DNA of 64,000 bases from Terriglobales bacterium (GTDB lineage Bacteria; Acidobacteriota; Terriglobia; Terriglobales; Acidobacteriaceae), in the NCBI GenBank assembly GCA_030038475.1, contig JASHOU010000131.1:1-64000 (forward strand). The letters are read 5' to 3'. Positions 17,924 to 26,196 of this stretch are shown in pieces. Numbering within the stretch: position 1 is the first letter of the stretch; each line of letters starts with the position of its first letter. A model generated the notes under the pieces. That model searched no databases. It saw nothing but the letters and a program-made list of their open reading frames with translations, and was not told the DNA's origin. The position numbers were made by a program, and so were the translations under genes.

Positions 17924-18976
17924 TCACCCCCCAAGCTTTTCTACTAGCTTGGCGAATAGTTCGTGAAGTTTCCCACCGAATGCGGACGATCCAAGCAAGG
18001 CAAGTCCGACGGCCGTTAGGATTCCGCGACGACCCTTGGTTCCGATCTCTTGCATCCGAAAAACGGAACGAGTGAGTATGGGCCACGTGCAGCGATGTAC
18101 CAAGAGCATCAAACACAACACAATGAACAGCACCGACAGTGCGGCGTCGAATACGTTCGTTAGCGCCGCGACTACGGCGAACATAGCCAAAAGGTCTTCG
18201 GCATCCAGATCTCCCAAAGACCCCAAGCTAAGACTGAAGGTGGCGAAGTCGAGATCGAAATCATAAAGTATTAGCGGGCTCACGAGGATAGTTGCCAAGG
18301 CGACAGTCGCAAGCACGACAGCTATGACTCGGGAAGACGACGTCGCCGTCCCAACCCAACCGAGCAGTCTCCGAGTCAGGGCAATGAAGGCGAAATCGCA
18401 AATGAGACCGCCGAGTGCCGAGGCCCCTAGGAAGATTCCCGCACTTCTACGTAATACGCCAAGCGAGAACAGGTTCACCCAGCAAGCCGTAAATACGAGA
18501 GCTATGATGATGATGATCCGGCGCGTGACCGTCCGTTTTTGTAGAAGCAAACTGGCTAAACCGATAACCGTGGCGCCCACTGTCAAACCTAGAAGCAAAA
18601 GAACGACGATCACGCCCGCTGGTATGACGTCCGCCATCCAGAGCCAGGTTCGGAGAAATACCAAAGAGAAGGTACCAACCGAGAGTGAAAACGAAACAGC
18701 TAGAGCCTTCTCAGACAGCAACTTTGGCCCGAACAGCCAGTCTAAGAACCCGGTTTCCAGCCTCGCCACCTGGGTCAGAAAGGTGGCATGCTTGGACAGC
18801 GCGAACTTTTGGTAGTCGTCAACTCTCACCCAGACGTCTTGTAATGCGGTCTGAATTCGTTCCTCTTCGCCTGGATATAGGAGTATCGCAGTGAGGACGC
18901 AGAATAGGCCTAGGAGTATTTCGAGGGAGCGGACAATCAGATGAACTATCTGCCACATGCTGCCGCGCAGCGGCAT
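17924..18976 (-). CDS. Polytopic membrane protein of unknown function
   Basis: About 350 residues with roughly seven to eight hydrophobic segments, including SLEILLGLFCVLTAILLY, VIVVLLLLGLTVGATVIGLA, IIIIIALVFTACWVNLFSLG, VIAVVLATVALATILVSPLI and AALSVLFIVLCLMLLV. No transporter or enzyme motif is recognised. The start is uncertain: ATG 18976 (MPLRGSMWQ) or ATG 18958 (MWQIVHL) both precede the first membrane segment; neither has a clear ribosome-binding site. Its AT content and Ile/Thr usage are somewhat unlike the neighbours, which may mean a different history. Confidence 0.65.
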   Translation of the reverse strand: MPLRGSMWQIVHLIVRSLEILLGLFCVLTAILLYPGEEERIQTALQDVWVRVDDYQKFALSKHATFLTQVARLETGFLDWLFGPKLLSEKALAVSFSLSVGTFSLVFLRTWLWMADVIPAGVIVVLLLLGLTVGATVIGLASLLLQKRTVTRRIIIIIALVFTACWVNLFSLGVLRRSAGIFLGASALGGLICDFAFIALTRRLLGWVGTATSSSRVIAVVLATVALATILVSPLILYDFDLDFATFSLSLGSLGDLDAEDLLAMFAVVAALTNVFDAALSVLFIVLCLMLLVHRCTWPILTRSVFRMQEIGTKGRRGILTAVGLALLGSSAFGGKLHELFAKLVEKLGG

Positions 18977-19287
18977 TCTAGCACAACCGGGCCCTCGGGG
19001 CGGGCCTCCCACTCGAGCCCAAATGGTCCAAAATTTCGGGCTTTTTGGTATGTTCCGCGAATCAGTGGTGGGGGTCACAGGGATTGCCGTGTGCTTCATT
19101 CAAGCCCGCGTTGGCTTGAGCAGGGAACGGCCCCTTGCGATCCTGAGCGCGACCCGGGACCGCACCGCCCTTGTATTTGTCATCCTGTCGCCGGGCGGGC
19201 ACAATTTAAACCTCGCTTCTAGCCAACCGTCTCACGTCGACCTACGAAACGTGCTGAAATCTACCCGATTTCGCTAGAATAGGGCTT

Positions 19288-20208
19288 ATGAGATTCCCTT
19301 CCCGACCAGCGTTCCCGGCGTTTCCGTCGTTTTCTGAGAGATATTCTGCGGCCGCACTTTTAAGCTTTGTTCTGCAATGCACTGTTCTGTCTCTCATCGT
19401 CACGGTCGTGTTCATGATGCCGCAGCCGGCGAGCGCGCAGGAGGGTCCGCTCGATAAATCCCAGCCCACGGGCATTACCGTCGATGAGATCATCAAACGT
19501 TTCTCGGCGAAGGAAAAAGAGTTCAAAGCGGCGCGCGATCAATACACCTACCGGCAGGACGTAAAGGTCATGACGCTGGACGGCGATACTCCGGACGGCA
19601 TGTACCAGGAGGTCTTCGACGTAACCTTCGACGACCAGGGTCACAAGGTCAAGAACGTGGTCTTTGCGCCGCAGCCCACGCTGACCCGCATCATGATGAC
19701 GGAAGAAGATTTCGATGACATCGAGAACCGGCTACCCTTCGTTCTTACCGAGGACGAAATCGGGGAATACGAAATACTCTACGTCGGGAAGCAAAAGCAG
19801 GACGAATTGAACACCTACGTCTTCGATATCGCGCCCAAGCAGATCGTAGGCAAGAAGCGCTATTTCCAGGGACGCATCTGGGTGGACGACCGCGATTATC
19901 AGATCGTGGAAACTTACGGCAAGACCGTACCCGACATCAAGAAAAAGAAGGGCAACGAGAATCTGTTCCCCAAGTTCACCACCTGGCGCGAGCAGGTCGA
20001 TGGCAAATATTGGTTTCCCACTTACACGCGAGCTGAGGACACACTGCAGTTTTCCATGGGCGGCGTAAGGATTCGCGAGATCGTCAAGTACACCAACTAT
20101 CGGCGCTTCGGATCGAAGTCGAGGATCACCTACGAAGGCCAGGAAGTGCAGAAGGCGGATCCGTCGAAGCCCAATCAGAACCCGCCGGATACGACGAAGC
20201 CGCAATAA
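19288..20208 (+). CDS. Secreted LolA/RseB-like outer membrane lipoprotein-sorting family protein
   Basis: A 306-residue protein with an N-terminal hydrophobic segment (VLQCTVLSLIVTVVFMMPQP) and probable cleavage after ASAQ. The mature part shows the LolA/RseB-like half-barrel pattern: DEIIKRFSAKEKEFKAARDQ, YTYRQDVKVMTLDGD, then RYFQGRIWVDDRDYQIVETY and YWFPTYTRAED with GGVRIREIVKYTNYRRFG. Such proteins bind lipid or lipoprotein signals in the periplasm. The C-terminus is Pro/Lys-rich. It stands alone; the 34-bp repeat at 20211 begins just after its stop. Confidence 0.75.
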   Translation: MRFPSRPAFPAFPSFSERYSAAALLSFVLQCTVLSLIVTVVFMMPQPASAQEGPLDKSQPTGITVDEIIKRFSAKEKEFKAARDQYTYRQDVKVMTLDGDTPDGMYQEVFDVTFDDQGHKVKNVVFAPQPTLTRIMMTEEDFDDIENRLPFVLTEDEIGEYEILYVGKQKQDELNTYVFDIAPKQIVGKKRYFQGRIWVDDRDYQIVETYGKTVPDIKKKKGNENLFPKFTTWREQVDGKYWFPTYTRAEDTLQFSMGGVRIREIVKYTNYRRFGSKSRITYEGQEVQKADPSKPNQNPPDTTKPQ

Positions 20209-20210
20209 GC

Positions 20211-20244
20211 AAAGTTTCAAGGTTTCAGAGTTTCAAAGTTTCAA
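20211..20244. repeat. Left 34-bp inverted repeat flanking the four-helix-bundle gene
   Basis: A run of about four 8-base units of the GTTTCAAA/GTTTCAGA type. It matches the reverse complement of 20756-20789 at 32 of 34 positions by eye. It starts right after the stop of the LolA-like gene. The same core is found again at 36834-36858. Confidence 0.8.
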
Positions 20245-20260
20245 TGGAACAGTGCTTTGC

Positions 20261-20647
20261 CTACGCTGCAAGTCGTTTTGTTGGACGCTTCCTCTCCTGT
20301 AGCGAATCGATCAAACGGTTTACCAACCCGAGAACCTGATAAGATTCGTTCTCCAAGCTGGTGAGCAGTTGTCTTTCTAAGAAGCCGATCTCTGCTGCGA
20401 TTGCTAACTGCGTTTCGGCTTCGAGCAGCGACCCTCGGGCCTGACCAAGGAAATGCTGGAATTCTCCTGCGGTCAGCCTGCCTTGTCCCTCCGCTATATT
20501 CGACGCGACGGATACGGCCGCTCTCCGAATTTGCGAAACTGGCCCGTAGGTCTCAGACCAGGGAAAATCGGACGTAGCTTTATAGATGTGGACGGCGAGC
20601 GACCGAGCCTTTTGCCAGGCCAGCAACTCCCGATATGAGCGAGCCAT
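20261..20647 (-). CDS. Four-helix bundle protein (23S rRNA intervening-sequence type)
   Basis: A 128-residue all-helical protein with the family signature: SYRELLAWQKARSLAVHIYK, then FPWSETYGPVSQIRRAAVSV and ASNIAEGQGRLTAGEFQHFL. Proteins of this family were first seen inside 23S rRNA intervening sequences and are also scattered in genomes; their biochemical role is unknown. The ATG at 20647 has GAGGA upstream. The gene sits between inverted 34-bp repeats (20211-20244 and 20756-20789), so the whole 579-base unit may have moved as a block. Confidence 0.88.
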   Translation of the reverse strand: MARSYRELLAWQKARSLAVHIYKATSDFPWSETYGPVSQIRRAAVSVASNIAEGQGRLTAGEFQHFLGQARGSLLEAETQLAIAAEIGFLERQLLTSLENESYQVLGLVNRLIDSLQERKRPTKRLAA

Positions 20648-20755
20648 AAATATCTTCCTCACAAAGTTGTATGTTTGGCCGAAAGGGATTAGGAACGCAA
20701 GGCCACAAAAGGAGGGTAGAACAAAGAAGTTCTGTCTCAAGGTTTCCGAGTTTCG

Positions 20756-20789
20756 TTGAAACTTTGAAACTCTAAAACCTTGAAACCTT
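20756..20789. repeat. Right 34-bp inverted repeat flanking the four-helix-bundle gene
   Basis: The reverse-complement partner of 20211-20244, with two mismatches by eye. Its last two bases overlap the stop codon of the HNH gene (20788-20790). Just left of it (20739-20755) more GTTTC-type units in the other orientation are present, so the right side is itself a small hairpin. Confidence 0.8.
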
Positions 20790-21390
20790 AGTAAAACAGA
20801 TACTTTCTCCACTTATCGTCCGAGTGCCCCATCAACCGCATGATGTGGCGGCTGGTGTGGAGATTGAAGGAGCGGGGTTCGCGCGCGGGCTTCATGTTGG
20901 CTTCGTGCGGAAGCTGGTTGCCCTTGCGGCGATTGCAGGGATGACAACAAGCGACCAGGTTCTCCCAGGTTGACAGGCCGCCGCGCGAGCGCGGAATTAC
21001 GTGGTCGAGCGTAAGCTCGCCCGAGGGGAGGGTAGTGCTGCAATACTGGCAGGTATTTCGGTCGCGCAGCAGGATATTTTTGCGCGACAAAGCCCGCGAC
21101 TGATGCGGAATGCGGCGATACTCCAGCAGGCGAATCACGGAAGGCACGCGCACGGCAACGCGGGCGGCGTGCAGGAAGTGGCCGTTCTCTTCCTCGGTCA
21201 TCGCCACTCCTTTCAGTACCAGCACGATGGCGCGGCGCGCAGCGCAAACATTGATCGGCTCGTAGGAGGCGTTCAGCACCAGCACCGGCTGGTGCAGAGC
21301 GTGACCATCGCCATCCTGATGCAGGCCCGAGGCAAACGTAGCCGGGGGGTAGTGCGAACGCGTGCCGAAATTGTGCAGTCGCAATGACAT
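20788..21390 (-). CDS. HNH endonuclease
   Basis: A 200-residue protein with a complete HNH nuclease centre: [40 protein letters not shown] and RRKGNQ. The two CxxC pairs bind structural zinc, and the DH plus Asn/His residues form the active site. The N-terminal region ([20 protein letters not shown]) is the conserved strand-helix seen in this widespread chromosomal subfamily, which is not part of a known phage or restriction system. Its 5' side adjoins comF (18-base gap), suggesting a shared transcript. No Shine-Dalgarno is clear because repeat sequence fills the gap. Confidence 0.9.
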   Translation of the reverse strand: MSLRLHNFGTRSHYPPATFASGLHQDGDGHALHQPVLVLNASYEPINVCAARRAIVLVLKGVAMTEEENGHFLHAARVAVRVPSVIRLLEYRRIPHQSRALSRKNILLRDRNTCQYCSTTLPSGELTLDHVIPRSRGGLSTWENLVACCHPCNRRKGNQLPHEANMKPAREPRSFNLHTSRHIMRLMGHSDDKWRKYLFY

Positions 21391-21402
21391 AAAATTAGTT
21401 CA

Positions 21403-21451
21403 AGTTCTCAGCTCCCAGTTCTGAGCACCGCCGGCAGGTCTACTGAGAACT
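21403..21451. repeat. AGTTCTCAG-type inverted repeat at the comF/HNH junction
   Basis: AGTTCTCAG followed by CCAGTTCTGAG (21403-21425) faces ACTGAGAACT (21442-21451). It is the same repeat family as 16750-16833. The right arm lies within the 3' end of comF, so the last comF residues may derive from the repeat. Confidence 0.55.
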
Positions 21452-22324
21452 CTTTTCCGGCGAACGAGATGACATCAAATATCTTCAATGTGCGCGCCAC
21501 CGTCACGACCCATACTCGCGCCGCGCCCGCGCGCAGAAGAACCCGCGCACACTCGGATGCCGTGGTTCCGGTCGTAAAAACATCATCGATCAATAAGATG
21601 TCGCGATTCAATATCCGTGTTGGATCGCTCACCGCAAAAGCGCCACGCAGGTTCTCACGGCGCTGATGACGGGTCAGCCCGATCTGGCTGCCAGTGTCGC
21701 GGCGGCGCAGCAGAACCCCTCTGCACAGTTCAAGCCTTTGCGGCTGCGACAGTTGCTTCAGCGCGGCGCGGGCAACGAGTTCGGCCTGATTGAATCCTCG
21801 CTCTGCCTGCTTGCGCTTGTAGAGAGGAACGGGAATTACAGCTATTGTTCCCGCCGGCATCGCCTGTAGCAGAGTCGCAATCGTCTCTGCTGCCATCCGT
21901 CCCAACAGCGCAGCCGCCGGTCGCACTTGTTCAAACTTGAGCAGGTGAATCAAATCCCGCAGTTCGTTCTCGTAGCTCCCATAGGCGACGGCCCGCTCAA
22001 ATAAAGGCTGCGCCCGCCGGCAGAGCTGACAGCGGGTCTCGGCCGTAGCCAGGTCTGAACGGTCTTCACTCCTGTGATCTTCACTCCTTTGATCGCCGAA
22101 AGTGTAAAGATGCAACCCTTCGCCGCAAACCGAGCAATATGTCCCTTGCAGCGGGCGCAGAGCCTGCAGGCAGGTTTCACAAACGGGAAGCCGGGAAACT
22201 CGGATCAGCGGTGAACCACAGATTCGGCAATCGGCGGGGAAAAAAGTGAAGAATAAACTCGCGGCTGCGCGCTCGGCAAAAGCGGCGAACCCATTTCTGG
22301 CTAACCCATTTTTGACCGAAGCAT
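21408..22324 (-). CDS. comF: ComF-family phosphoribosyltransferase with an N-terminal frameshift
   Basis: The intact part from about 22308 to 21408 has a four-Cys-pair zinc region (CRIC, CETC, CSVC, then CQLC) and a type I PRTase domain with VIPVPLYKRKQAERGFNQAE and the PRPP loop ILLIDDVFTTGTTASEC. ComF proteins take part in DNA uptake for transformation and possibly in DNA metabolism. The in-frame N-terminus has no ATG, GTG or TTG. An ATG at 22324 preceded by AAGGGGG starts MLRSK in another frame and meets a stop at once. One extra A in the A5 run (22309-22313 on the plus strand) would join them. Either a sequencing error, slippage or a real lesion. Confidence 0.8.
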
Positions 22325-22446
22325 GGTTACCCCCTTGGCCATGGGCAGCGCGTATTCGAAAGCCGGTACTGCTGAAGACGACCTCCCGGAGCCGGCAACA
22401 TGGAACGCCGAGCTAGACTGAGCCAGTATAAGCTGCGGCGCAGGGC

Positions 22447-22677
22447 CTACGCAACGCGTTGTACTCGTGCAGTAGATGGGTGACACGTTTGCCGGCTAAT
22501 GCCGAAGTGCCGGCAGGGGTGAGCTACGTTGCCACAACGACCATAGAAATCCATCCAAGCCAACCGAACCCAGGTCCGCGGCTCAGTTCCACTCCGATCC
22601 TGGCCAGCCGGCCCGAACCTGGCGGTTTGCCTCCACGAATTTGCATCTCGACACTCTATTCGAGTGTCACTAATCAT
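22447..22677 (-). pseudogene. Remnant of a DDE integrase-type transposase (N-terminal HTH)
   Basis: This frame contains RLAWMDFYGRCGNVAHPCRH followed by FGISRQT, the N-terminal helix-turn-helix of IS481/IS3-like integrase-family transposases, and then loses the match and stops. The upstream part (MISDTRIECRDANSW) is not typical. No catalytic DDE region is present nearby. The 400-base gap between comF and the next gene is therefore explained in part by a decayed insertion sequence; no terminal inverted repeats were identified. Confidence 0.55.
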
Positions 22678-22724
22678 TCTGAATGAGAACAGGGCAGGCT
22701 GAGACCTGCGCGATTGTGGTTGAG

Positions 22725-23366
22725 TCACACGTGAGGGTTGCGCGGCGCGAGTAAGAACGACGCCAGGGCGCCGCCGGCGGAAGAAAGGATCAAGGCAACG
22801 ATGAAGAATGCGGCCAGCCCTGACGGGGTGAAGAGGCTGTGGATGCTGGCCTGGAATTGCGGTGTGTCGGTGTTGAGGCCATACTTGTGCGCGATTTCGA
22901 TGATGCTATCGATGCACTCCTGTTGCGCGTGAAAAACAATGATGGGGATGGTGAACAGCGCGTTGATGGCGAAAACGACGATGCCAGCGGCTCCGCCGAG
23001 GCGCGCGCCAAGAGCGGTGGGCAGAGCGAATTTGCTGGCGCGGCGGTAGAAATAAACGGCCAGGGCGCCGGTCAGCATAATACCTACGAATGGAATGATG
23101 CCGATGAAAACGCCGAGCACTCCCGCCTTGAGGGCGGAACGAACGGCAATACTTCGGTTCATCATGCCCAAGCGATCGCCGGCGCGATCGAAATGCCTTT
23201 CCTGGGGCGCGGCGTGAGAAAGCTCGTCAGGCGGGGAGTTCAGGCTGGCGGCAGAAGCGCCGTCGGGTGCGGCCAGCTGCACGTGGATTTGCGGAGCGCG
23301 GCATTGTGGACAAAACGGGCGGCCATCTTCAACCGGGATACCACAGTGCTGGCAGGGATGCTCCAC
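22725..23366 (-). CDS. Zinc-ribbon membrane protein
   Basis: A 213-residue protein. The N-terminus is a zinc ribbon (CQHCGIPVEDGRPFCPQCRA, two CxxC pairs) followed by a flexible linker and then three or four membrane segments: AGVLGVFIGIIPFVGIMLTG, AGIVVFAINALFTIPIIVF and GLAAFFIVALILSSAGGALA. This arrangement is common in proteins of unknown role in Acidobacteriota. It faces the transposase remnant on its 3' side. Start ATG 23366 reads straight into the ribbon. Confidence 0.75.
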   Translation of the reverse strand: MEHPCQHCGIPVEDGRPFCPQCRAPQIHVQLAAPDGASAASLNSPPDELSHAAPQERHFDRAGDRLGMMNRSIAVRSALKAGVLGVFIGIIPFVGIMLTGALAVYFYRRASKFALPTALGARLGGAAGIVVFAINALFTIPIIVFHAQQECIDSIIEIAHKYGLNTDTPQFQASIHSLFTPSGLAAFFIVALILSSAGGALASFLLAPRNPHV

Positions 23367-23523
23367 TTCAATGAAGCTAGCGCAGAATGAAGCTGAAGGG
23401 CAAGGCGAGGCAAGGCCTGGTGTAGTTCCCGCTCAGCGTCAAGACAAAGAGCTTGAACCGCCGAGGAGACAGGGGCACGGAGGGCCAGCGCGTCCTTCGC
23501 TCGAGGGTAGTTAGATTGTGGCA

Positions 23524-24177
23524 TCAGATCGTGTCGTCTTTGCCGGTATGGATGCGCACGTAAACCAGGGCAAAGCGGGAACCGTGCCCGCTGTGCTTGA
23601 CCGAGACGATGTGCTGGTTGCCTTCGGTTCCGACCTTGAGCTCCACAGATTCTGAGCCGACGTCATCGTGGCAGGAAACCGGCTTATCGAGTTCGCCATT
23701 GCCATCGTAGTTTACGTGACCGCCATTCCAGCCGCTGTGACATTGGATGGGCTTGCCATATTTCGGCAGCTCTTTGTTGTAGTAGGCGAGGATTTTGTCG
23801 GGCGGGTCGTCGGAGATGAACTCGGCGGCGATGACCTTCAACGAGAATCCGGCCACGGAAAGGTTGACGTTGGCGCTCTTCTTATCGTCGCCGTCATCCT
23901 TCGGAGCCGGACGAGCGCCGGGATAGACGGTAAGGCCAGCGTCGCGGATATCGGCTTGTTCGCTGACGTGCAGATCGCCGACGGGAGATTTGATGTCCAC
24001 CTGCTTCTCGCCGTTCTCGCCGTTTCTGTTGGCGTTGATGCTACAGGCGGGAAGAACGGACAGGGATACGAAGAGAGCGCCCAGGGCTAGCTTTGCGGTG
24101 GCGCGGCGACCGAACATCTTAGGGTTGGAAATTTCATTGTTGAACGTTTCAGGGTTGAACATTTTAAGGTTGAACAT
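23524..24177 (-). CDS. Putative lipoprotein of unknown function
   Basis: About 217 residues. A signal peptide with lipobox is visible (FGRRATAKLALGALFVSLSV then LPAC), predicted to anchor the protein to a membrane. The mature part has NVNLSVAGFSLKVIAAEFIS, ILAYYNKELPKYGKPIQCHS and a C-terminal beta region. Two starts are possible. ATG 24177 has GGAGGG upstream but its first 20 residues are encoded by degenerate tandem repeats (TTGAACATTT type). ATG 24117 begins the signal peptide directly but lacks a ribosome-binding site. It overlaps the 3' end of nagZ by 14 bases if the upper start is used. Confidence 0.65.
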   Translation of the reverse strand: MFNLKMFNPETFNNEISNPKMFGRRATAKLALGALFVSLSVLPACSINANRNGENGEKQVDIKSPVGDLHVSEQADIRDAGLTVYPGARPAPKDDGDDKKSANVNLSVAGFSLKVIAAEFISDDPPDKILAYYNKELPKYGKPIQCHSGWNGGHVNYDGNGELDKPVSCHDDVGSESVELKVGTEGNQHIVSVKHSGHGSRFALVYVRIHTGKDDTI

Positions 24178-26092
24178 GGGAGAACCCTCCGGAGGTTGGT
24201 TGCGCGGCCACCTGCCGCGCAGTGCGTTCGAGACCATCGCCGCGGGAGGCAATTCCTGGAATCGCGACCGGCAGATGGCCGTCGATCGGAATCTCGCCAA
24301 AGAGCGCCTTTACGGCGGCGGTTTCCGACACGGTTGCATTCGAGAAAGCGCAGAGATAATTCTGGATCGCGGGAAAATCCTGCACGAGATAGGGATTCCC
24401 CATGGCAAGCACGACGGTGCGATCTGCGGCACGATCAAGAATCGCAGTAAGTAAAGAGCCGGTAGCGGCATCCATAGAAACGCTGTTCATCAAGCCTCCG
24501 CCGGCGGCTCGCGTGGCTTTGCCGGCAGTGGGAATCACATAGACGGCGGCGACGACGCACTCCGCCTGGCTGACCGCTTCGAGCACGGAACGAGTCATGC
24601 CCGCAGCCGAGCGCGCATCAACATAAGTGATGCGAGCGTCGGGAGCGCGCTCCAGAATCTGGCGTTCGAGCATTCGTCCGGAGTCGGTGCGCAGGTCGTC
24701 GGAAAAAATCACCAATACAAGACGGTTGCTCACATCCCGCAGTGATTGATACGGAAGAGCTGGTTCGGAAGTTCCGGAAGAACTCGCAAAAGGATGCAGC
24801 GGAATCACCTTGCCGTTGTCGCGGATAAGGGTGATCGACTCGTCGGCGATGCGCTGGCCGGCGGCCAGATTTTCGGGTTTCGCAACCTCGGTCGCAAGTT
24901 GACTAAGGTCGACCAGGCGCGCTCGGTTCAAGCCGAGAGATGCTTTGAGTTCCAGAATTTTGCGCACCGATTCATCGAGCCGCGCCCGGCTGATTTCGCC
25001 GCTGCGCACGGCCTGCAGCATGGCGCGGTAACTCGCATCGAGATCGGCGGGAATGATGAGCACATCGTTGCCAGCTTTAAACGATTCGACGGCGGCGCGG
25101 CCAACATCTTTGCCGTAGAGGCGAGTCAATCCCGCCATGTCGAGCGCATCGGTCACCACGATGCCTTTGAATCCCATATCTTCGCGGAGGAGGCCGGTCA
25201 CAATTGCCTTCGAAGTTGTGGCCACGCGATTCGGCTCGGTATCGAGCGCGGGAACGGTGACATGCGCCACCATCACGGCGTCCACGCCCGCATCGATGGC
25301 GTGGCGAAACGGTGGTAGTTCGACTGCATCGAGCCGTGCGCGGTCGCCGGTAACTTGCGCCAGGCCGAGATGAGAATCCGTGGCGGTATCGCCATGTCCG
25401 GGAAAATGCTTGGCTGTGGTCAACATGCCGCCTTCGTGCGCGCCGTGGATGTAAGCGGCAACGAAATCACCAACCTGGCTGGGATCTCCGCCGAAAGATC
25501 GCGTGTTGATGATGGGATTGGCAGGATTGGAATTCACGTCGGCGACGGGGAAGAAATTCCACTGCACGCCAACCGCTCTGGCTTCGAGCGCGGTGATGCG
25601 GCCAAAGGCCTCGGCATTTTCGGGCTTGCCGGTGGCTCCAAAGGCCATGGCATGGGGAAAAACAGTCGTACCGTTCAGCCGCATCGAGACGCCGCGTTCG
25701 AAATCGGCGGCGACAATCAGTGGCAGGTTCGACGATTTTTGCAAGCGGTTCAGCAACTCGGCGGCAACGTAGGGCTGGCTCCGAAGCAGCACGGGACCGT
25801 CTGTGGGAACGGTCATGACCAGCGCGCCGACGCGATATTTGCGCACGCTGTCGCGCAGTTGAATCCACTTGGGGTCGGCGTCATTGAGGAATTGCGCCAG
25901 AACCTTGATGCCGAAGAGTTGGCCGACCTTGTCTTCGGTCGACATTTTGCGCAAGGTTTTGTCGGCCCACTTGCGTCCGGCTTTATCGAGATGGATGGGA
26001 ACGGGCTGCTGGAAGCGGTCTTTGCTTTTGTCTTTGGCGAACGAGAGCGATGAGGCGAGCAGCAACGCGATCAGGAGCTGGCGACGGAGCAT
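24164..26092 (-). CDS. nagZ: Glycoside hydrolase family 3 beta-N-acetylhexosaminidase (NagZ-like), secreted
   Basis: About 642 residues with a signal peptide (MLRRQLLIALLLASSLSFA). The catalytic domain shows VGQLFGIKVLAQFLNDA, AADFERGVSMRLNGTTVFP, the NagZ loop KHFPGHGDTATDSHLGL with the His/Asp dyad, and the nucleophile region GIVVTDALDMAGL. The C-terminal domain (from about residue 400) is a GH3 C-type alpha/beta domain that classical cytosolic NagZ lacks. It should trim N-acetylglucosamine from peptidoglycan or chitin fragments in the periplasm. ATG 26092 is chosen to match the signal peptide; ATG 26107 is possible. Lies downstream of miaA. Confidence 0.88.
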   Translation of the reverse strand: MLRRQLLIALLLASSLSFAKDKSKDRFQQPVPIHLDKAGRKWADKTLRKMSTEDKVGQLFGIKVLAQFLNDADPKWIQLRDSVRKYRVGALVMTVPTDGPVLLRSQPYVAAELLNRLQKSSNLPLIVAADFERGVSMRLNGTTVFPHAMAFGATGKPENAEAFGRITALEARAVGVQWNFFPVADVNSNPANPIINTRSFGGDPSQVGDFVAAYIHGAHEGGMLTTAKHFPGHGDTATDSHLGLAQVTGDRARLDAVELPPFRHAIDAGVDAVMVAHVTVPALDTEPNRVATTSKAIVTGLLREDMGFKGIVVTDALDMAGLTRLYGKDVGRAAVESFKAGNDVLIIPADLDASYRAMLQAVRSGEISRARLDESVRKILELKASLGLNRARLVDLSQLATEVAKPENLAAGQRIADESITLIRDNGKVIPLHPFASSSGTSEPALPYQSLRDVSNRLVLVIFSDDLRTDSGRMLERQILERAPDARITYVDARSAAGMTRSVLEAVSQAECVVAAVYVIPTAGKATRAAGGGLMNSVSMDAATGSLLTAILDRAADRTVVLAMGNPYLVQDFPAIQNYLCAFSNATVSETAAVKALFGEIPIDGHLPVAIPGIASRGDGLERTARQVAAQPTSGGFSHVQP

Positions 26093-26105
26093 GGGGTAGC
26101 ACAGC

Positions 26106-26141
26106 ATGGATTGACAATAGCAAATGGATTGACAATAGCAA
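26106..26141. repeat. 18-bp tandem duplication upstream of nagZ
   Basis: ATGGATTGACAATAGCAA is present twice without a gap (26106-26123 and 26124-26141). It lies in the 5' leader of nagZ, between miaA and nagZ. TTGACA within each unit resembles a -35 box on the plus strand, but no plus-strand gene follows. Confidence 0.7.
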
Positions 26142-26196
26142 AAAAGTGGAACGCGACTCATCACATGGTGCTTGGCAATGATACTCGCCGATGGTC

